Shown: piece by piece, positions 51,822-60,829 of the stretch | Layout of the letters: the number at the start of each line of letters is the position of its first letter | Position numbering within the stretch: the stretch's first letter is position 1 | NCBI GenBank assembly: GCA_943846755.1 | Contig: OX044365.1 | Coordinates: forward strand, 2,852,001 to 2,916,000 | DNA: 64,000 bases | Direction: 5' to 3' | DNA from: UBA8752 sp002336475 | GTDB lineage: Bacteria; Bacteroidota; Bacteroidia; Flavobacteriales_D; Sanyastnellaceae | Notes under the pieces: generated by a model | What the model was told of the DNA's origin: nothing | Databases searched by the model: none | What the model saw: the letters and a program-made list of their open reading frames with translations, nothing else | Made by a program: the position numbers and the translations under genes

Positions 51822-54308
51822 TCAGAGTTCGGCAGGGGAGATGACAACCGTTTGAAGGGCCTGGGCGTCAAGGACGACCCGAACATCTTGCGACAGTCCT
51901 TCGATGCGCACGGTGCGGGGTGTGTCTCCTGGATTGAAACACACAACGATATGGGACCCGTCGACGTTTTCAGCGGCTACCGCCATCACTTCTGGGTCCT
52001 CAGATACACTGGACAGCACGGTCGCCCCTGGGCGTATGAACTTGCTGAAGTGGGACATCACGTCGTAGAGTGGCGTGAAGTACACCTCGTCTTGATCGGG
52101 ATCGACGATGACCGGTGCGATGCACCAATTCTTGAACCAATTGGGGCCGCCTTGGCGGTCGAGCACCATGTTCCAATCGACCCAGCCGTTGACCCAATGG
52201 TTGAGGCAGCCGATGATGTCCCGCGCATACCGGTGCACCGGTGCGTACTTGGGGTGCAGGTATTTTTTCTCGTCTTCCCGCCACGTGAAGCCCCAGTCGG
52301 TGGCTTCCTTGCGCCAGTACCAATCGTCGTCTTGCCACACCGGTACTTCGGCGTCGATGCAGCCCTCGGTTTCGATCAGCAACTTGTTTGGCGCAGCGGC
52401 GTGCGCCCGATCCAGTTCGTCTGGGAAGTAGTCATAAGTGCTTTCATACCAGTGGATGGCGGTGCCAGCAAAGTATTGCGCACTGGCTGAATCCCGGTAC
52501 ATCGACGCCGTCCATTCGTCGAGGCCGGCCCGGTTCTGGTCGTAGCCCAATACGTTGAGGTGTCCCAGTCCATTGGCTTGGAGGGCGGGGCCCAAATGCA
52601 TCTGCACGAACTCCGTCATCTCGTCCGGCGTGTAGAGCATGCTCTCCCAGTTGTTGCCGTTGCCGTGGGGCTCGTTCTCCACCGTGAAGCCCCAGAGCGG
52701 GATGTCCTCCGCTTGGCAGGCCTCGGCGTATTTGACGAAGAACTTAGCCCATGTGGGTTGCATCTCCGGGAGAAGCCGACCACCTACCCAGTCGTTGTTG
52801 TCTTTCATCCACGGTGGGGCGGTCCAAGGGGATGCGATGACCTGGAAGCCGTCCTTGGAGATTTCCTGGGCCGACCGGATCATGGGAAACAGGAACTCTT
52901 GGTCGGGTTCGATGCTGAAGTGCTCCAGTCCGAGGTCGCCTTCCACGGCTGCATAACTGTAGTGGTCGCGCGAGAAATCGCACGAGTTCATGTGGGTGCG
53001 GGTGAGGCTGTAGTTGGCCCCTGATGGGGCGAAATAGGCCTCGAGTATACGCTGGCGCTGCGCCGGACTCATCTGGTGCACCAGGTAGGCCGAGGCGTCG
53101 GTGAAGGAGCCGCCGAATCCCTCGATTTTCTGCTTGCGCTCATCCGCATGCACGATGACGCGCACTTCTTCTGGATTCGACGCGTCCCATTGGACGAGCG
53201 TGTCCTGGGGAATCGCGTGAAACCGCCCTCCTTTGCGGGAAGTCTCGTACACCGCTTTTTTGACTCTTCCTTCCGTCATGCGTGGGGGGGTGTTGCCGTT
53301 GAACAGGGATTGGACCACTTCATAGGCTTCTTTCGGGTTGCGGTGGATGTCTACGAGTCCCCAGTATTCTTCGTTGGGGGCGCCGTCGTAGGGTACGCCG
53401 GTGCTGGCAGGTGCCCAACCGCCGACGTCGTGTTGGTCCGGCTGTCCCGCTTTCCACCACCCGTCGGTGAAGGAGAAGACCGCGACGCCCGCTGTTCGCA
53501 CAGAATCGGAGAAGAGCGGCGCCAACAGGATTTGCGTAGCGTCTGCTTGCGCGCTTTGGTTCTCGCCTTCGTCGTAGCCTGGTGCAGCCGTTTTCATGTA
53601 GCTGTCCGCTCCGAGTTCCGCGAAATACATGGGCTTGTCGCTCACTTTGGCAAAGTCCTGTGCGGCGGTGTACGATACGTCCCATCGGTAGACATTCAAG
53701 CCCCACACATCGATGTCGGGCAGTTCAGCGAGCAAGGCTTCATCTGGAACCTCACCATGCGCAGTGGACACAGGGTGGTTGGGATCTTCAGTCTGAATGG
53801 CCGCAGAAGCCTCCTTTAGGGTCTCGTACCAGAGGTCCGGCGACCCGTCAAACCACTCGGGGTGGTAGTTGTATTCGTTGCCCAGCTCCCAGAGCAGGAT
53901 GGCCGGATGTGATTTGAATGCTTGAACGTAGTCGATGTAGGTTCCTGATTTCAAGTCGAATACGCCATCTTGGTCGTAGCCGAATCCCATGATGACCGAG
54001 AGCCCGGCATCGCTGATGGCATCCAACACCTCCTCGGATGCGATGGGCTCGTAAACGCGGATGGTGTTGACCCCCATTTCACGCATCAAGGCGAGGTCCT
54101 CGGTGAGGTTGTCAAAGCTGCGCTTCTCTTCACCAATGGCCACCGGGTGGTAGCAGACGCCTTGGATGAAAAAGGAGGCGTTGCCCTTCATCAGCTGGCC
54201 ATTTTTTGTCCAGACCTGATGATCACCAGGAGAGGAGCAGGAGGTGGCCCCGATCCCGAGCAGAACGATCACGGAGGAGATCAGAAGACGGGCCGGTGAA
54301 TGTGGCAT
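51822..54308 (-). CDS. two-domain glycosidase lipoprotein: TIM-barrel GH-like domain fused to GH30
   Basis: A lipoprotein of 828 residues (LISSVIVLLGIGATSCSSP). Residues about 25-330 form a TIM-barrel glycosidase of the GH2-C/GH5-like type: FIQGVCYHP, DLALMREMGVNTIRVYEPIA, LLWELGNEYNYHPEWFDG (candidate acid/base, about 143), HPVSTAHGE, KPMYFAELGADSYM (candidate nucleophile, about 231). Residues about 340-828 are a GH30 enzyme: KIEGFGGSFTDASAYLV, TRTHMNSCDFSRDHYSYA, IASPWTAPPWMKDN, WGFTVENEPHGNG (acid/base about 543), NKLLIETEGCID (nucleophile about 646). GH30 members often cleave beta-1,6-glucan branches. The combination in one chain is unusual. It sits between the GH17 lipoprotein and the MFS transporter. 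Confidence 0.82.
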   Translation of the reverse strand: MPHSPARLLISSVIVLLGIGATSCSSPGDHQVWTKNGQLMKGNASFFIQGVCYHPVAIGEEKRSFDNLTEDLALMREMGVNTIRVYEPIASEEVLDAISDAGLSVIMGFGYDQDGVFDLKSGTYIDYVQAFKSHPAILLWELGNEYNYHPEWFDGSPDLWYETLKEASAAIQTEDPNHPVSTAHGEVPDEALLAELPDIDVWGLNVYRWDVSYTAAQDFAKVSDKPMYFAELGADSYMKTAAPGYDEGENQSAQADATQILLAPLFSDSVRTAGVAVFSFTDGWWKAGQPDQHDVGGWAPASTGVPYDGAPNEEYWGLVDIHRNPKEAYEVVQSLFNGNTPPRMTEGRVKKAVYETSRKGGRFHAIPQDTLVQWDASNPEEVRVIVHADERKQKIEGFGGSFTDASAYLVHQMSPAQRQRILEAYFAPSGANYSLTRTHMNSCDFSRDHYSYAAVEGDLGLEHFSIEPDQEFLFPMIRSAQEISKDGFQVIASPWTAPPWMKDNNDWVGGRLLPEMQPTWAKFFVKYAEACQAEDIPLWGFTVENEPHGNGNNWESMLYTPDEMTEFVQMHLGPALQANGLGHLNVLGYDQNRAGLDEWTASMYRDSASAQYFAGTAIHWYESTYDYFPDELDRAHAAAPNKLLIETEGCIDAEVPVWQDDDWYWRKEATDWGFTWREDEKKYLHPKYAPVHRYARDIIGCLNHWVNGWVDWNMVLDRQGGPNWFKNWCIAPVIVDPDQDEVYFTPLYDVMSHFSKFIRPGATVLSSVSEDPEVMAVAAENVDGSHIVVCFNPGDTPRTVRIEGLSQDVRVVLDAQALQTVVISPAEL

Positions 54309-54331
54309 GGTAAAAGCGGGTAGAAGAAAGG

Positions 54332-55642
54332 TCAATGGGCGGGATGCAATACGTGCCGGTCCAGCATTTCGCGCTGTCCAGCGTAGCTGCTTGTGATGGA
54401 GTGACCATTGCGGGTCAACCCTTCGAACACACCTTCTGAAACCAGGGGCCACAATGCGTATTTCGCTTCTCCGTCTGCCTTGAATAAACCGAAGTGGTTC
54501 TCTGAATCAGTAGGGTTTGCGGCACTTTTCCAGGGTTCGTCAAAGGCCTCGAAATAGAAGCAGCTGATGCCGTTGGACTGGGTCCACTCGCGCATGCCCC
54601 GATAGAACAGGGCTTGCTTGTACTCATCGGCCGCACGAGAGCCTTCGGGGCCATAAAACCCATCGGAGACACTTGCCCAACCGGTCTCTCCGATGTGCAC
54701 GCTCTTGGTGTCGTCAATTCCGTGGACGTATTTCACAACCTGCGCATATTGATTTTGGCTGTAGGCCAGTGCGCGCTCCATGGCCAGCTCGATTCTGTCG
54801 TTTCCGTTGCTCGCAGTTTCCCCGATAGCTACATCCTGTACGGTGTCTGTTGACCAGAAAACAGGGTTGTAGTGCGTATCGTGGAAGGGATAGGTATGCA
54901 TGGAGACATAATCCACGGCGCGGATCAGTGCCTCGAGGTCTTCATTGTGGTATTCGCTGCCACCGCCACCCCATGAGGCAAAGTTGTCCGAGCTGGTGAT
55001 CCAGAGATCGGCAGGTAGCGTCCCGTCGACTTTTAAGGCCTGTAGATGGTTGACCCACTGCAAAACCACGTTGGGCGCCACGAAATAGGAAGCGGCCCAA
55101 TGCACCATGGCCTCGTTGCCCACGGCAACGACTTTAATGATGTCGGGGTACTCCTTTGTCAAGGCCACAGCCCGTTCAATCTCGCTTTGGTTGGCTTCGA
55201 AGTCCTGTTCGTTGTGGTTGGGTCCATCCGTCCATGCGCCCGCACAATCAATCCAAGCGCCGAGCATGACGTACATCTCAAAACCGACATCCTCTTCCTT
55301 TAACTCTCGGATGGCTTTTACCACATTTCCGGCATGGGGCAACTGCACATTGTAGGTGCGCACAAACCGAATGCCCATGGCATGCAGGATCCGGAGGTCC
55401 TCTTTCAATTGAGCGAGGGTAGGCTGTTCAGAACGGCTCAGACCCCTGTATCCTCCGTAACAAATGGCGGGGTATTTGGGGTTCCCCACAAGTTCGGAGG
55501 CCGATGGATTGTGCATGGTATGTTGCTCGTTGGCAGTACCGCAGGATGCGATGACGGCTGAGAGGAAAAGAAAGGATACCGCTCCCAGGAGGGAGGTAGC
55601 CAAGCCCTCGAATCTAGTTTTGGAATTTGACAGTTTCCACAT
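54332..55642 (-). CDS. GH17-family glycosidase lipoprotein
   Basis: A 436-residue outer-surface or periplasmic enzyme with a lipoprotein signal (FLFLSAVIASCGTAN, Cys about 34). The GH17-like barrel contains AICYGGYRGLSRSEQPT, RILHAMGIRFVRTYNV, IKVVAVGNEAMVHW (acid/base glutamate in GNEA, about residue 174) and SVHIGETGWASVSDG (nucleophile in ETGWAS, about residue 310), ending SCFYFEAFDEPWKS. The expected substrate is laminarin or its oligosaccharides. It starts 10 bp after the phosphorylase and ends 23 bp before the GH30 fusion. Distinct from the short cytoplasmic GH17 at 49.5 kb, so the operon has two GH17 forms in different compartments. Confidence 0.8.
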   Translation of the reverse strand: MWKLSNSKTRFEGLATSLLGAVSFLFLSAVIASCGTANEQHTMHNPSASELVGNPKYPAICYGGYRGLSRSEQPTLAQLKEDLRILHAMGIRFVRTYNVQLPHAGNVVKAIRELKEEDVGFEMYVMLGAWIDCAGAWTDGPNHNEQDFEANQSEIERAVALTKEYPDIIKVVAVGNEAMVHWAASYFVAPNVVLQWVNHLQALKVDGTLPADLWITSSDNFASWGGGGSEYHNEDLEALIRAVDYVSMHTYPFHDTHYNPVFWSTDTVQDVAIGETASNGNDRIELAMERALAYSQNQYAQVVKYVHGIDDTKSVHIGETGWASVSDGFYGPEGSRAADEYKQALFYRGMREWTQSNGISCFYFEAFDEPWKSAANPTDSENHFGLFKADGEAKYALWPLVSEGVFEGLTRNGHSITSSYAGQREMLDRHVLHPAH

Positions 55643-55652
55643 CTACCTCGGA

Positions 55653-58600
55653 TTATGCAATGACCGTGAGTTGGGCCACCTCGTGCGATCTCCGAAATAT
55701 TTTGCTGCTCAGCTCCCTGTTCAAGACCAAGCCCTCGATGCTTTCGGAACGCCCGTCGGTCATCTTCACTTCGATGGCCGGTTTGTCTCCGCGCTTGTGT
55801 ACAACAGGCACTTGACACACGGTGTATGCCAGGCTGTCTGCGGTCAATTCAATGGTTTGCCAGCCCTGTTGGACATCCACGTATTCAAAAGACGCGGACT
55901 CGGTCAAGAATTCATCGGCAGGCATCAACGCCCGGTCAAAATGAAGTTGTCCGCCAGTGACGCGCACACCCAATTCTCCAAAGCGGCACAGTAAATCCTC
56001 TTTTACTTGTCCCGTCATGCCCGGTTGTTGGGCGCCTTTGCCGCCTGGAGTGTGGGAATAGGGGTCGGTGGGAAAGGCCCCATATAGTTCCGGTGACTTG
56101 TGGGCACCAATACCGGCATTGATCTCGAAATAATGATCAAACAACCGTCCGACTTTTTCTGAGGAGTCGGATTGGTCTACTGCAGCTTTCGTGACTTCAA
56201 AGGCGGCCAAACGAAGCTTGGACACCATGTGCCAATAAATGGAGCCCAATCCCTCGTAACCAAAGAAGGTGCCCGAACGGCCCGTGAAAGCCTTGTGGTT
56301 GAAGATGCTTTCGTACAGGGCCTCTACCCGCTGTTGCTCAGTAGCCACTAGTGGTGCGTAGGGCTGGGGCAACTCGGCAAGTGCCGCGCGCAACGCGTTG
56401 ACATTGTTGAAGTTGCCATTGAAGTGGAATCCACCCGTGCAATCCTTGGTCACAATGTCGGCATTCTCGTCGGCGACCAGCTTTGACAAGAGCGGGGAGC
56501 CAGCGATCGCCTCAGGGGTGATGTTGTTCTTGTCGAGGAACCGGGGCAAGGACTTGTTGGGATACAGCACATAACTGTACTGGTCTTCCCGGAAGAGGGC
56601 ACTGGCTTTCAGAGCGTCTAAGACCTCCAGACTTTCGGTAGAATCCAGCAGGCCTGAACTCAAGACGGCAACTTGCCCTTCGAGCATCTCAGGCAATGTG
56701 TTGATTTCAATGCCTCCATCCGGTTTTACGGTCATGAGGTTGTAGGCATGATAGAGTCCATCGCTGCGCTTGTTGGCTTTGATGGAATGTTCGAGGTGCT
56801 CCAAAGCGACATCAACGAATGCAGACAAATCAGAGAGCTTCAATGGGGCTTTCTGCCCAGAAAAGTCTTGGTTGTAGATCTTTTGACGGTAGTCGCTTGC
56901 TGCGTGGCCCAACCCGTCGAGGATGGACCGGCGCTGGGCATCTGAAATTCGATCCGTGGTCAGTGAACGGAACTCACCAAGAGTGGCCTTCATCCGATCG
57001 AAGCTGGCGAGCAACTCTACCGAAATCTGCACTTCACTGTGGCCCGTTTTGACCAGCACATCCTTGAAATAGACCAAAAAGCGCCGCAAGTAGTAGAGCG
57101 TGACCATGGACACGCCGTTCCCGACCAACGCATTGTTGGCATCGTTCCACTCGGGCCGCTGCGTGTTCATCCAAATGCCGCCTTCGGGAATGAAATTGGC
57201 CACTTTGGCGAGCATGGTCGCCATGATTTTCTCGATGAAGTTGACCTTATAAATGAAAACGTGGGTCTCGCGAAGAAGGGCTCCATCGCCTCCGATCTCA
57301 TTCTTCTTGAATCCGACCCGCTCTTCCCGCTCATGGTCGAAATCAATCGTGTTCTTGGGATCTTCTAGAAGCGCGTCATAGGGCTTGATCCGGTAGGGAA
57401 CATTGGCGTACACAAAGGAATCATTCTTCAAGTAATCCTCAAGTTTCTCGGGATAGTAGGCGCGTAGAAACTCGAGAAACTTGAGCAAGTAAATGATCTG
57501 GTGGTCGCCCCAATAGCCGATGTATGACCACGGGTTGTCCGGCTCAATGGTCTCCCATTCGAAGCCATCCTTGAATACGCGGTAAGGATTGTATCCATCG
57601 AAAGTGGTGGCATTGAGGAACTTGAAAATCATGCCCTCAATGAACTCTGGATAGGCATGGACCAAGGCTTCCCAGTTCTGGAAAATGTCGCGCCAATTGC
57701 CTTGGTAATCCAGGATTTTAGACCCGTCGTCTTCGTTGCGAAGGTTGATGGAAAACCGGTTCCATGGACGGCTGGGATCGCCGTGACGTCGGCTAAACTT
57801 CAGTGGCAGGTATTCCGCACACAGCCGCTTGAAGTTGAGGTCTTCGTCCTGGGATGCTTGTTCCTGAAGGAAGAAGAGGTCGAACTTTTCTGGCCAAGCG
57901 GACATGACCTCGGATTTCTTGAAGAAAACCTTGTGGTTTGCCCGGTCGATGTAGGCCATGAAATCCACGCGATCAATGGAATAATTCTCATCGAAAATCC
58001 CGCCGCGCATGATGTTGAACATCGTGTTGGCGAAATGCCGAATGTTGCGGCGCCGGTCAGCGGTCAGTTGCAACCCATCGCTGGCCGCCACGAGTGCAAT
58101 GAGACGGTTGGACCCTTCCTCTATGTCTTTCAACACATCTTGCTTCAGCTGTGCCGGCGACTGGAGGTCCTGTTTCAATTTTACGACCCCTCGAATGGAC
58201 TGGCCCAAATCCGCCACAATCATCCAGTCTTTGCTTCCATGGGCATCCAGCTCAAATGAACTTTGAATGAAGTACGCGCCACGTTCGGCTTTGACATCGG
58301 TCTCGGTGACCAGAGACCCTCCGGTTTTGAATGCGTGCAATTGTCGTGAGGACAAGAGCACTTGGGGAGCTTCAAACCCCAGTGACCAGACGACGTTGGA
58401 CTTCAAGGCCTCGCTGGGCTCGGCTTTGTCAGAGATGATGGCGCTCAGTGCATAAATACCGAGGTGGCTGCCTTCCAGCTCGCATTTCTTGTAGGCATCC
58501 ACCAAGTTGCTGCTTCCGCGTTGTAATCCTTCTGGGACACCATAGGGCAGCACATTCTGTATGCCATCGAGCACGCTGACTTTTATAGAATCAGCGGCGG

Positions 58601-59114
58601 AGGACTCAAGCCGCGCCTGCCGAACGAAACCATACCGCTCGCTGGCCGACCATTGGTAGCGAAAGGTCAGTGCCAGATCGTGGTTGACCTCTTCGAAGAT
58701 CACCTTGTTTCCGTAGGCATTCTTGTAGAGGTTGCGCTCAATGGAATAGACCCCTCTGTTCTGTTCCGAAAAAGGCTGCCAGAGCATGCGACGGTCCACG
58801 CCCTCCACCAGTACGATGGTTTTGCTGCCTGTTGTTTCTGCAGCTTCTGTGATTTTGTCGTCCGTATAGTAGGGAAAGAGGGCGTGATCGCTGTTGACCC
58901 GACCTGCGGAAAGTCCCCCGTTGCTCGCCAAGAACATCCAGTGGTCTGAATGGCTCACGATGCTCATGAAAAACGGACGCATCTGATCGACTGAGCTGAT
59001 CTTGTAGTACGTCTCACCTTCAATGGTCACCTCCTTGCCGGAGGTGGAAGTGTGTGAAGGTTGGAGGGGCTCCTGCCCGAGATATATAGGTGTACGTTTC
59101 GACGTGTCGCTCAT
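55653..59114 (-). CDS. GH149-like beta-1,3-oligoglucan phosphorylase
   Basis: A 1,153-residue cytoplasmic enzyme without signal peptide. ATG 59114 (MSDTSKRTPIYLGQEP) is preferred over 59198, which would add 28 unlikely residues. The N-terminal beta-sandwich has SHSDHWMFLASNGGLSAGRVNSDHALFPYYTDDKI and ERYGFVRQARLESS; the middle and C-terminal alpha/alpha barrel includes GGIFDENYSIDRVDFMAYIDRANHKVFF, GNWRDIFQNWEALVHAYPEFIEGM and WSYIGYWGDHQIIYLLKFLE. This length and layout fit the inverting phosphorylase clan of GH94/GH149, and GH149 is the best match: it makes glucose-1-phosphate from beta-1,3-oligoglucans and occurs in bacterial loci with GH17 and GH30. First gene of the operon. GH161 or GH94 cannot be fully excluded by eye. 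Confidence 0.72.
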   Translation of the reverse strand: MSDTSKRTPIYLGQEPLQPSHTSTSGKEVTIEGETYYKISSVDQMRPFFMSIVSHSDHWMFLASNGGLSAGRVNSDHALFPYYTDDKITEAAETTGSKTIVLVEGVDRRMLWQPFSEQNRGVYSIERNLYKNAYGNKVIFEEVNHDLALTFRYQWSASERYGFVRQARLESSAADSIKVSVLDGIQNVLPYGVPEGLQRGSSNLVDAYKKCELEGSHLGIYALSAIISDKAEPSEALKSNVVWSLGFEAPQVLLSSRQLHAFKTGGSLVTETDVKAERGAYFIQSSFELDAHGSKDWMIVADLGQSIRGVVKLKQDLQSPAQLKQDVLKDIEEGSNRLIALVAASDGLQLTADRRRNIRHFANTMFNIMRGGIFDENYSIDRVDFMAYIDRANHKVFFKKSEVMSAWPEKFDLFFLQEQASQDEDLNFKRLCAEYLPLKFSRRHGDPSRPWNRFSINLRNEDDGSKILDYQGNWRDIFQNWEALVHAYPEFIEGMIFKFLNATTFDGYNPYRVFKDGFEWETIEPDNPWSYIGYWGDHQIIYLLKFLEFLRAYYPEKLEDYLKNDSFVYANVPYRIKPYDALLEDPKNTIDFDHEREERVGFKKNEIGGDGALLRETHVFIYKVNFIEKIMATMLAKVANFIPEGGIWMNTQRPEWNDANNALVGNGVSMVTLYYLRRFLVYFKDVLVKTGHSEVQISVELLASFDRMKATLGEFRSLTTDRISDAQRRSILDGLGHAASDYRQKIYNQDFSGQKAPLKLSDLSAFVDVALEHLEHSIKANKRSDGLYHAYNLMTVKPDGGIEINTLPEMLEGQVAVLSSGLLDSTESLEVLDALKASALFREDQYSYVLYPNKSLPRFLDKNNITPEAIAGSPLLSKLVADENADIVTKDCTGGFHFNGNFNNVNALRAALAELPQPYAPLVATEQQRVEALYESIFNHKAFTGRSGTFFGYEGLGSIYWHMVSKLRLAAFEVTKAAVDQSDSSEKVGRLFDHYFEINAGIGAHKSPELYGAFPTDPYSHTPGGKGAQQPGMTGQVKEDLLCRFGELGVRVTGGQLHFDRALMPADEFLTESASFEYVDVQQGWQTIELTADSLAYTVCQVPVVHKRGDKPAIEVKMTDGRSESIEGLVLNRELSSKIFRRSHEVAQLTVIA

Positions 59115-59461
59115 TTCAACGTTGTAATCGGTTGATGTGTGACCATATCGTCCGAACTGTGCCATTCCAACAGTGAACGAGGTCATCGTGCCGTGCATTG
59201 ACGGCAGAGCGAAAGTAAGGATGATGTGTTTTGGATTGCGACGCAGGGGATAAATGCTGCCGATTTCTAGTGGTCCAATTTGCCAATGGGCCCAGCGTAA
59301 GTTGAGCTTGAGTTTGGCAAATCAATATTGGGCTTGGGCAATCGGGATTTTCTGGTCTGTGATTGGGGAGCCGACATTGGTGTTGGCATCGGTGTAACCT
59401 AGGGCATTGAATCTTCGTTTCTCTTGAATCCATCGTATCTTATTCTTCTACCAGAATTGCC
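59115..59461 (+). other. divergent intergenic region with inverted repeats
   Basis: The 347-bp gap between the phosphorylase operon and phhA has no gene that I support. It contains a 9-bp inverted repeat, ATTTGCCAA (59278-59286) and TTGGCAAAT (59314-59322), separated by 27 bases. On the minus strand TACTTTCG near 59210 is one mismatch from a -7 element. It probably holds both promoters and a regulator-binding region for the glucan operon. Confidence 0.4.
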
Positions 59462-60175
59462 ATGAATGCCCCTCTGATTCAGCCGCTGTACAACGAGGTA
59501 CAACACGGAACGTGGTCCACGCTCTACCGCCGTCAGCGCGACAACCTTGAGGACAAGGGCGCCCGCTTGTATCTCGGTGCATTGGACCGCATGGAGGTGC
59601 TTACTGAAGAGGAGATTCCTAAAGTGGACCGCATGTCCGCCGCCTTACAAGAATCTACGGGTTGGGGGTTGGTTATTGTCCCGGGTCTCATTCCAGTCGA
59701 TGACTTTTTCGCTCTGCTGTCCCGACGCCAATTTTGCACGTCAACGTGGGTGCGTCGTCCCGATCAGTTGGACTATCTCGAGGAGCCAGACATGTTCCAC
59801 GATACGTTTGGACATGTCCCGCCATTGATGGACCCCGAGTTTGCCTTGTTCATGCAACGCTTTGGTGAAATTGGAGTGGACCTTTGCGGCAATGAACAGG
59901 CTGTGCTCGCTTTGCAGCGACTGTACTGGTTCTTCGTGGAATTTGGGTTTGTGGAGGAAAGTGGTATGCCACGCGCATTCGGAGCGGGCATCATGAGTTC
60001 CTACGGGGAGACGAACCACGCTTGGAACCTCCGTTCGGACTTGAGGAAGTTCACACTCGAAGGCGCGATGTCGACCCCCTTCACCACGACCGAAATCCAA
60101 TCCACTTATTTCCTCATCGAGGACATTCCAGAAGTCATCCGTGAGATGGAAGAGTGGCATGCGGGCATGTCTTGA
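59462..60175 (+). CDS. phhA: phenylalanine 4-hydroxylase (monomeric type)
   Basis: Pterin-dependent, iron-containing monooxygenase converting phenylalanine to tyrosine. 237 residues, the short bacterial form lacking the ACT domain. Motifs: YLGALDRMEVLTEEEIPKVDRMS, the iron-ligand region RPDQLDYLEEPDMFHDTFGHVPPLMDP (two histidines in HDTFGH), RLYWFFVEFGFVEESG (third ligand glutamate in VEFG), and AFGAGIMSSYGETNHAW. Complete. It lies divergent from the glucan operon and 33 bp before the next methyltransferase, and may form a unit with it. Confidence 0.94.
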   Translation: MNAPLIQPLYNEVQHGTWSTLYRRQRDNLEDKGARLYLGALDRMEVLTEEEIPKVDRMSAALQESTGWGLVIVPGLIPVDDFFALLSRRQFCTSTWVRRPDQLDYLEEPDMFHDTFGHVPPLMDPEFALFMQRFGEIGVDLCGNEQAVLALQRLYWFFVEFGFVEESGMPRAFGAGIMSSYGETNHAWNLRSDLRKFTLEGAMSTPFTTTEIQSTYFLIEDIPEVIREMEEWHAGMS

Positions 60176-60208
60176 TGCCCATTGGACGGTGAGGCCGACC
60201 TTGTGAAC

Positions 60209-60826
60209 ATGGCCGATATGAATGATCCTGGGAAGATGTGGGATGCCCGTTATGCTGGCGAAGCGACTGTATACGGAACGGGACCCAATGCGTTTTTCGC
60301 TGAAGTATTAAAAGAACTGCCCCCTGGACGCATGGTATTGCCTGGAGATGGGGAAGGCCGCAACGCAGTGCACGCAGCAGCTCTAGGTTGGTCGGTGAGG
60401 TCGTTTGATGCTTCGAAGGTTGGGGTCCAAAAAAGCCTTGGTTTGGCCGCTCAGCGCGAGGTCACTGTTGAAGCAGAGGTGGGAGACTGTCGCACTTGGG
60501 AGCCCGGTGAGCGTTTCGATGTCGTTGGTCTGTTTTACTTGCATTTGTTGCCTTCGATGCGGCCAGACTTTCACCAAAAGGTTCAAGGATGGCTCAAGCC
60601 AGGCGGCTTGGTCGTGCTGGAGGGGTTTGGTCCCGGTCAATTGGCATTCGGCTCCGGTGGCCCGAAACGCTTGGATATGTTGTTTTCTGAGGCCATGCTG
60701 CTCCGCGACTTTTCGGGTCTGAAGGTGATTCAATGCGAAACCGTTGGTGTCGACTTGGATGAGGGGCCATATCACCAAGGTCCTGCAGAGGTGACCCGCT
60801 TGGTGGCCCGAACAGCTGAGTCCTGA
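60209..60826 (+). CDS. class I SAM-dependent methyltransferase (TehB/thiopurine-type)
   Basis: A 205-residue methyltransferase; ATG 60209 (MADMNDPGKMWDARYAGEA) is preferred to the TTG at 60182. The KMWDARYAGEATVYGTGPNAFF opening matches the W..RY......YG..PN.F family signature. Motif I is GRMVLPGDGEGRNAVHAAALG (G.G.GRNA), motif II VRSFDASKVGV, motif IV FDVVGLFYLHLLPSMRP, then LKPGGLVVLEGF. Relatives act on thiols or metalloids (TehB, TPMT-like), but substrate is not certain. It lies 33 bp after phhA and 3 bp before the convergent BNR lipoprotein. Confidence 0.82.
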   Translation: MADMNDPGKMWDARYAGEATVYGTGPNAFFAEVLKELPPGRMVLPGDGEGRNAVHAAALGWSVRSFDASKVGVQKSLGLAAQREVTVEAEVGDCRTWEPGERFDVVGLFYLHLLPSMRPDFHQKVQGWLKPGGLVVLEGFGPGQLAFGSGGPKRLDMLFSEAMLLRDFSGLKVIQCETVGVDLDEGPYHQGPAEVTRLVARTAES

Positions 60827-60829
60827 AGC

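Noticed and set aside
55653..59114. cellobiose phosphorylase (GH94) call for the large enzyme
   Set aside because: The length of about 1,150 residues and the neighbourhood of GH17 and GH30 fit GH149 better; left as alternative.
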